A stretch of 13,845 nucleotides of DNA from Nitrospiraceae bacterium (GTDB taxonomy: Bacteria; Nitrospirota; UBA9217), in assembly GCA_003454665.1 (NCBI GenBank), contig DMKB01000123.1, forward strand, positions 1 to 13,845, read 5' to 3'. Shown in pieces: positions 13,121 to 13,845 of this stretch. Under the pieces are notes generated by a model. The model did no database searches. It worked only from the letters and a program-made list of their open reading frames with translations, and was not told the DNA's origin. The position numbers were made by a program, and so were the translations under genes. Each line of letters begins with the position of its first letter. Position 1 is the stretch's first letter.

Positions 13121-13129
13121 GCACATTCA

Positions 13130-13260
13130 TTTACGTAAAAAGGATATTTCTCACAGGATTACCTCGTTACGAAACGTAACAAGCCTCACACCGAGGTAAT
13201 GTCCGCATTTACCGCTCACTATTGAACAACACACTATTCAAGAGGTTTTCTTAGCGGGTA
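13130..13260 (+). promoter_or_regulatory. cluster of inverted repeats in the leader of the NuoE-like operon
   Basis: Four inverted repeats lie in about 130 nt: TTTACGTAAA (13130-13139); GTTACG AAA CGTAAC (13166-13180), nested at the foot of ATTACCTCG (13158-13166) / CGAGGTAAT (13192-13200); TTGAA (13222-13226) / TTCAA (13237-13241); and ACCGCT (13211-13216) with AGCGGGT (13253-13259). The first two share a TTACG/CGTAA half-site and may bind a dimeric regulator; the whole may fold as an RNA element. Confidence 0.4.
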
Positions 13261-13295
13261 GTGCTGTCTTTACAGAACAGAAAGGGAGGTCCGCA

Positions 13296-13784
13296 GTGCT
13301 CCAACAGGAAGAAGTAAAAAGTGTTGATGACGTCCTGGACCAGGCCGAAGGCCAGCGGGGAATCCTGATCACCGTGCTCCAGAGGACCCAGGAGAAACTC
13401 GGCTACCTGCCTGAAGAGGCCATGCGCATGATATCCGGGAGGCTGTCGATGTCGCTTTCGACGGTTTACGGCGTGGCGTCCTTCTACAAGCATTTCCACT
13501 TCAAACCCCGGGGCAAGAATATCGTGAAGGTCTGCATGGGCACTGCCTGCCATGTGCGGGGCGCGAAGGCCGTGCTGAACGAGATGGAAGCGAAGTTCGG
13601 CGTCAAAGAGGGTGAGACCACCGAGGACCTCGCCGTCACACTCGAGACCGTCGGGTGCGTGGGATGCTGCGCGCTGGCGCCCGTGGTCACGGTGAACGAC
13701 AAGGACCTGTACGGAGAGCTGACACCCAAGATGGTGGACGACATTATCGACATGGTGAGGAGTGAACATGGAACTCACGCTTGA
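13296..13784 (+). CDS. NuoE-like [2Fe-2S] subunit of an NAD(P)H dehydrogenase/hydrogenase complex
   Basis: The 162-residue protein is a complete NuoE/HndA-type subunit: an N-terminal helical bundle (about 20-70, with GILITVLQRTQEKLGYLPEEA and STVYGVASFYKHF) and a thioredoxin-like C-terminal domain. The [2Fe-2S] cluster ligands are C80 and C85 (CMGTAC) with C121 and C125 (CVGCC), the normal Cx4C...Cx3C pattern. It passes electrons from the flavin subunit in complex I or in NAD(P)H-linked hydrogenases and formate dehydrogenases. The GTG start follows GGGAGGT (13284-13290). Its last 17 nt overlap the next gene, which looks like the NuoF partner, so the operon is E-F type. Which complex this is depends on genes to the right. 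Confidence 0.9.
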   Translation: MLQQEEVKSVDDVLDQAEGQRGILITVLQRTQEKLGYLPEEAMRMISGRLSMSLSTVYGVASFYKHFHFKPRGKNIVKVCMGTACHVRGAKAVLNEMEAKFGVKEGETTEDLAVTLETVGCVGCCALAPVVTVNDKDLYGELTPKMVDDIIDMVRSEHGTHA

Positions 13785-13845
13785 GCGGTTGAACAGTGTC
13801 CAGGACCTCGAGGCGCTCCGGAAGCGGCTCGCCGATGAACGGGCG
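13768..13845 (+). CDS. N-terminus of a NuoF/HydB-like subunit (cut by the window edge)
   Basis: An ATG at 13768, preceded by GAGGAGTGA (13757-13765), opens a frame in another register that runs 26 codons to the edge. It starts MELTLERLNSVQDLEALRKR and is helical and charged. This overlaps the end of the NuoE-like gene, and a NuoF-type NADH- and FMN-binding subunit normally follows such a gene. The N-terminus fits the version with an extra thioredoxin-like [2Fe-2S] domain, but no diagnostic motif is inside the window. Confidence 0.65.
   Translation, partial: MELTLERLNSVQDLEALRKRLADERA

Overview
The window looks like a piece of an anaerobic or facultatively anaerobic Gram-negative chromosome, probably Desulfobacterota- or Nitrospirota-like; this is an inference from gene content, not from a marker gene. 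The signs are two outer-membrane beta-barrel proteins with signal peptides, a five-haem c-type cytochrome paired with an NHL-repeat protein, a small two-CW protein, a BCAM0308-type zinc-ribbon protein, and the start of an NADH-dehydrogenase/hydrogenase (NuoE/NuoF-like) operon. No rRNA, tRNA, CRISPR array, transposase or phage gene was found. Strong Shine-Dalgarno sequences precede almost every gene and fixed most start choices, including TTG starts for plsC and the chorismate mutase fusion and GTG starts for the DUF481 and NuoE-like genes.

Layout. 1-1062: a minus-strand pair, a thiamine-binding DUF77 protein followed by a BCAM0308 protein. 1508-2746 (-): an Omp85/BamA-type barrel without POTRA domains, divergent from plsC (3019-3780, +). 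3936-5702 (-): a DUF481 outer-membrane protein and a four-helix membrane protein of unknown role, separated by a 22-bp palindrome. 6191-6788 (+): a two-CW protein and a 59-residue membrane protein. 6818-8257 (+): a consensus promoter, a leader of about 150 nt ending in a strong terminator, then a chorismate mutase-GNAT fusion and a tautomerase. 8618-9124 (+): a nitroreductase, preceded by what looks like a dispersed inverted-repeat element. 9407-10950 (+): the NHL-repeat protein and pentahaem cytochrome, translationally coupled, ending in a terminator. 11172-12200 (+): DAHP synthase with its own promoter. 12367-12996 (+): a second nitroreductase with a strong terminator. 13296-13845 (+): a NuoE-like subunit and the first 26 codons of a NuoF-like subunit, behind a long structured leader.

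How the genes may work together. DAHP synthase (first step of the shikimate pathway) and the chorismate mutase fusion (branch point to Phe/Tyr) suggest an aromatic amino acid theme in the right half. The leader before the chorismate mutase fusion can form mutually exclusive hairpins like an attenuator, and its transcript would open with a 29-codon reading frame in which six codons are aromatic. This leader and the fusion are the best candidates for something new. The NHL/cytochrome pair points to periplasmic or cell-surface electron transfer, and the NuoE/F genes to NAD(P)H-linked redox chemistry with a hydrogenase, formate dehydrogenase or similar partner lying beyond the right edge.
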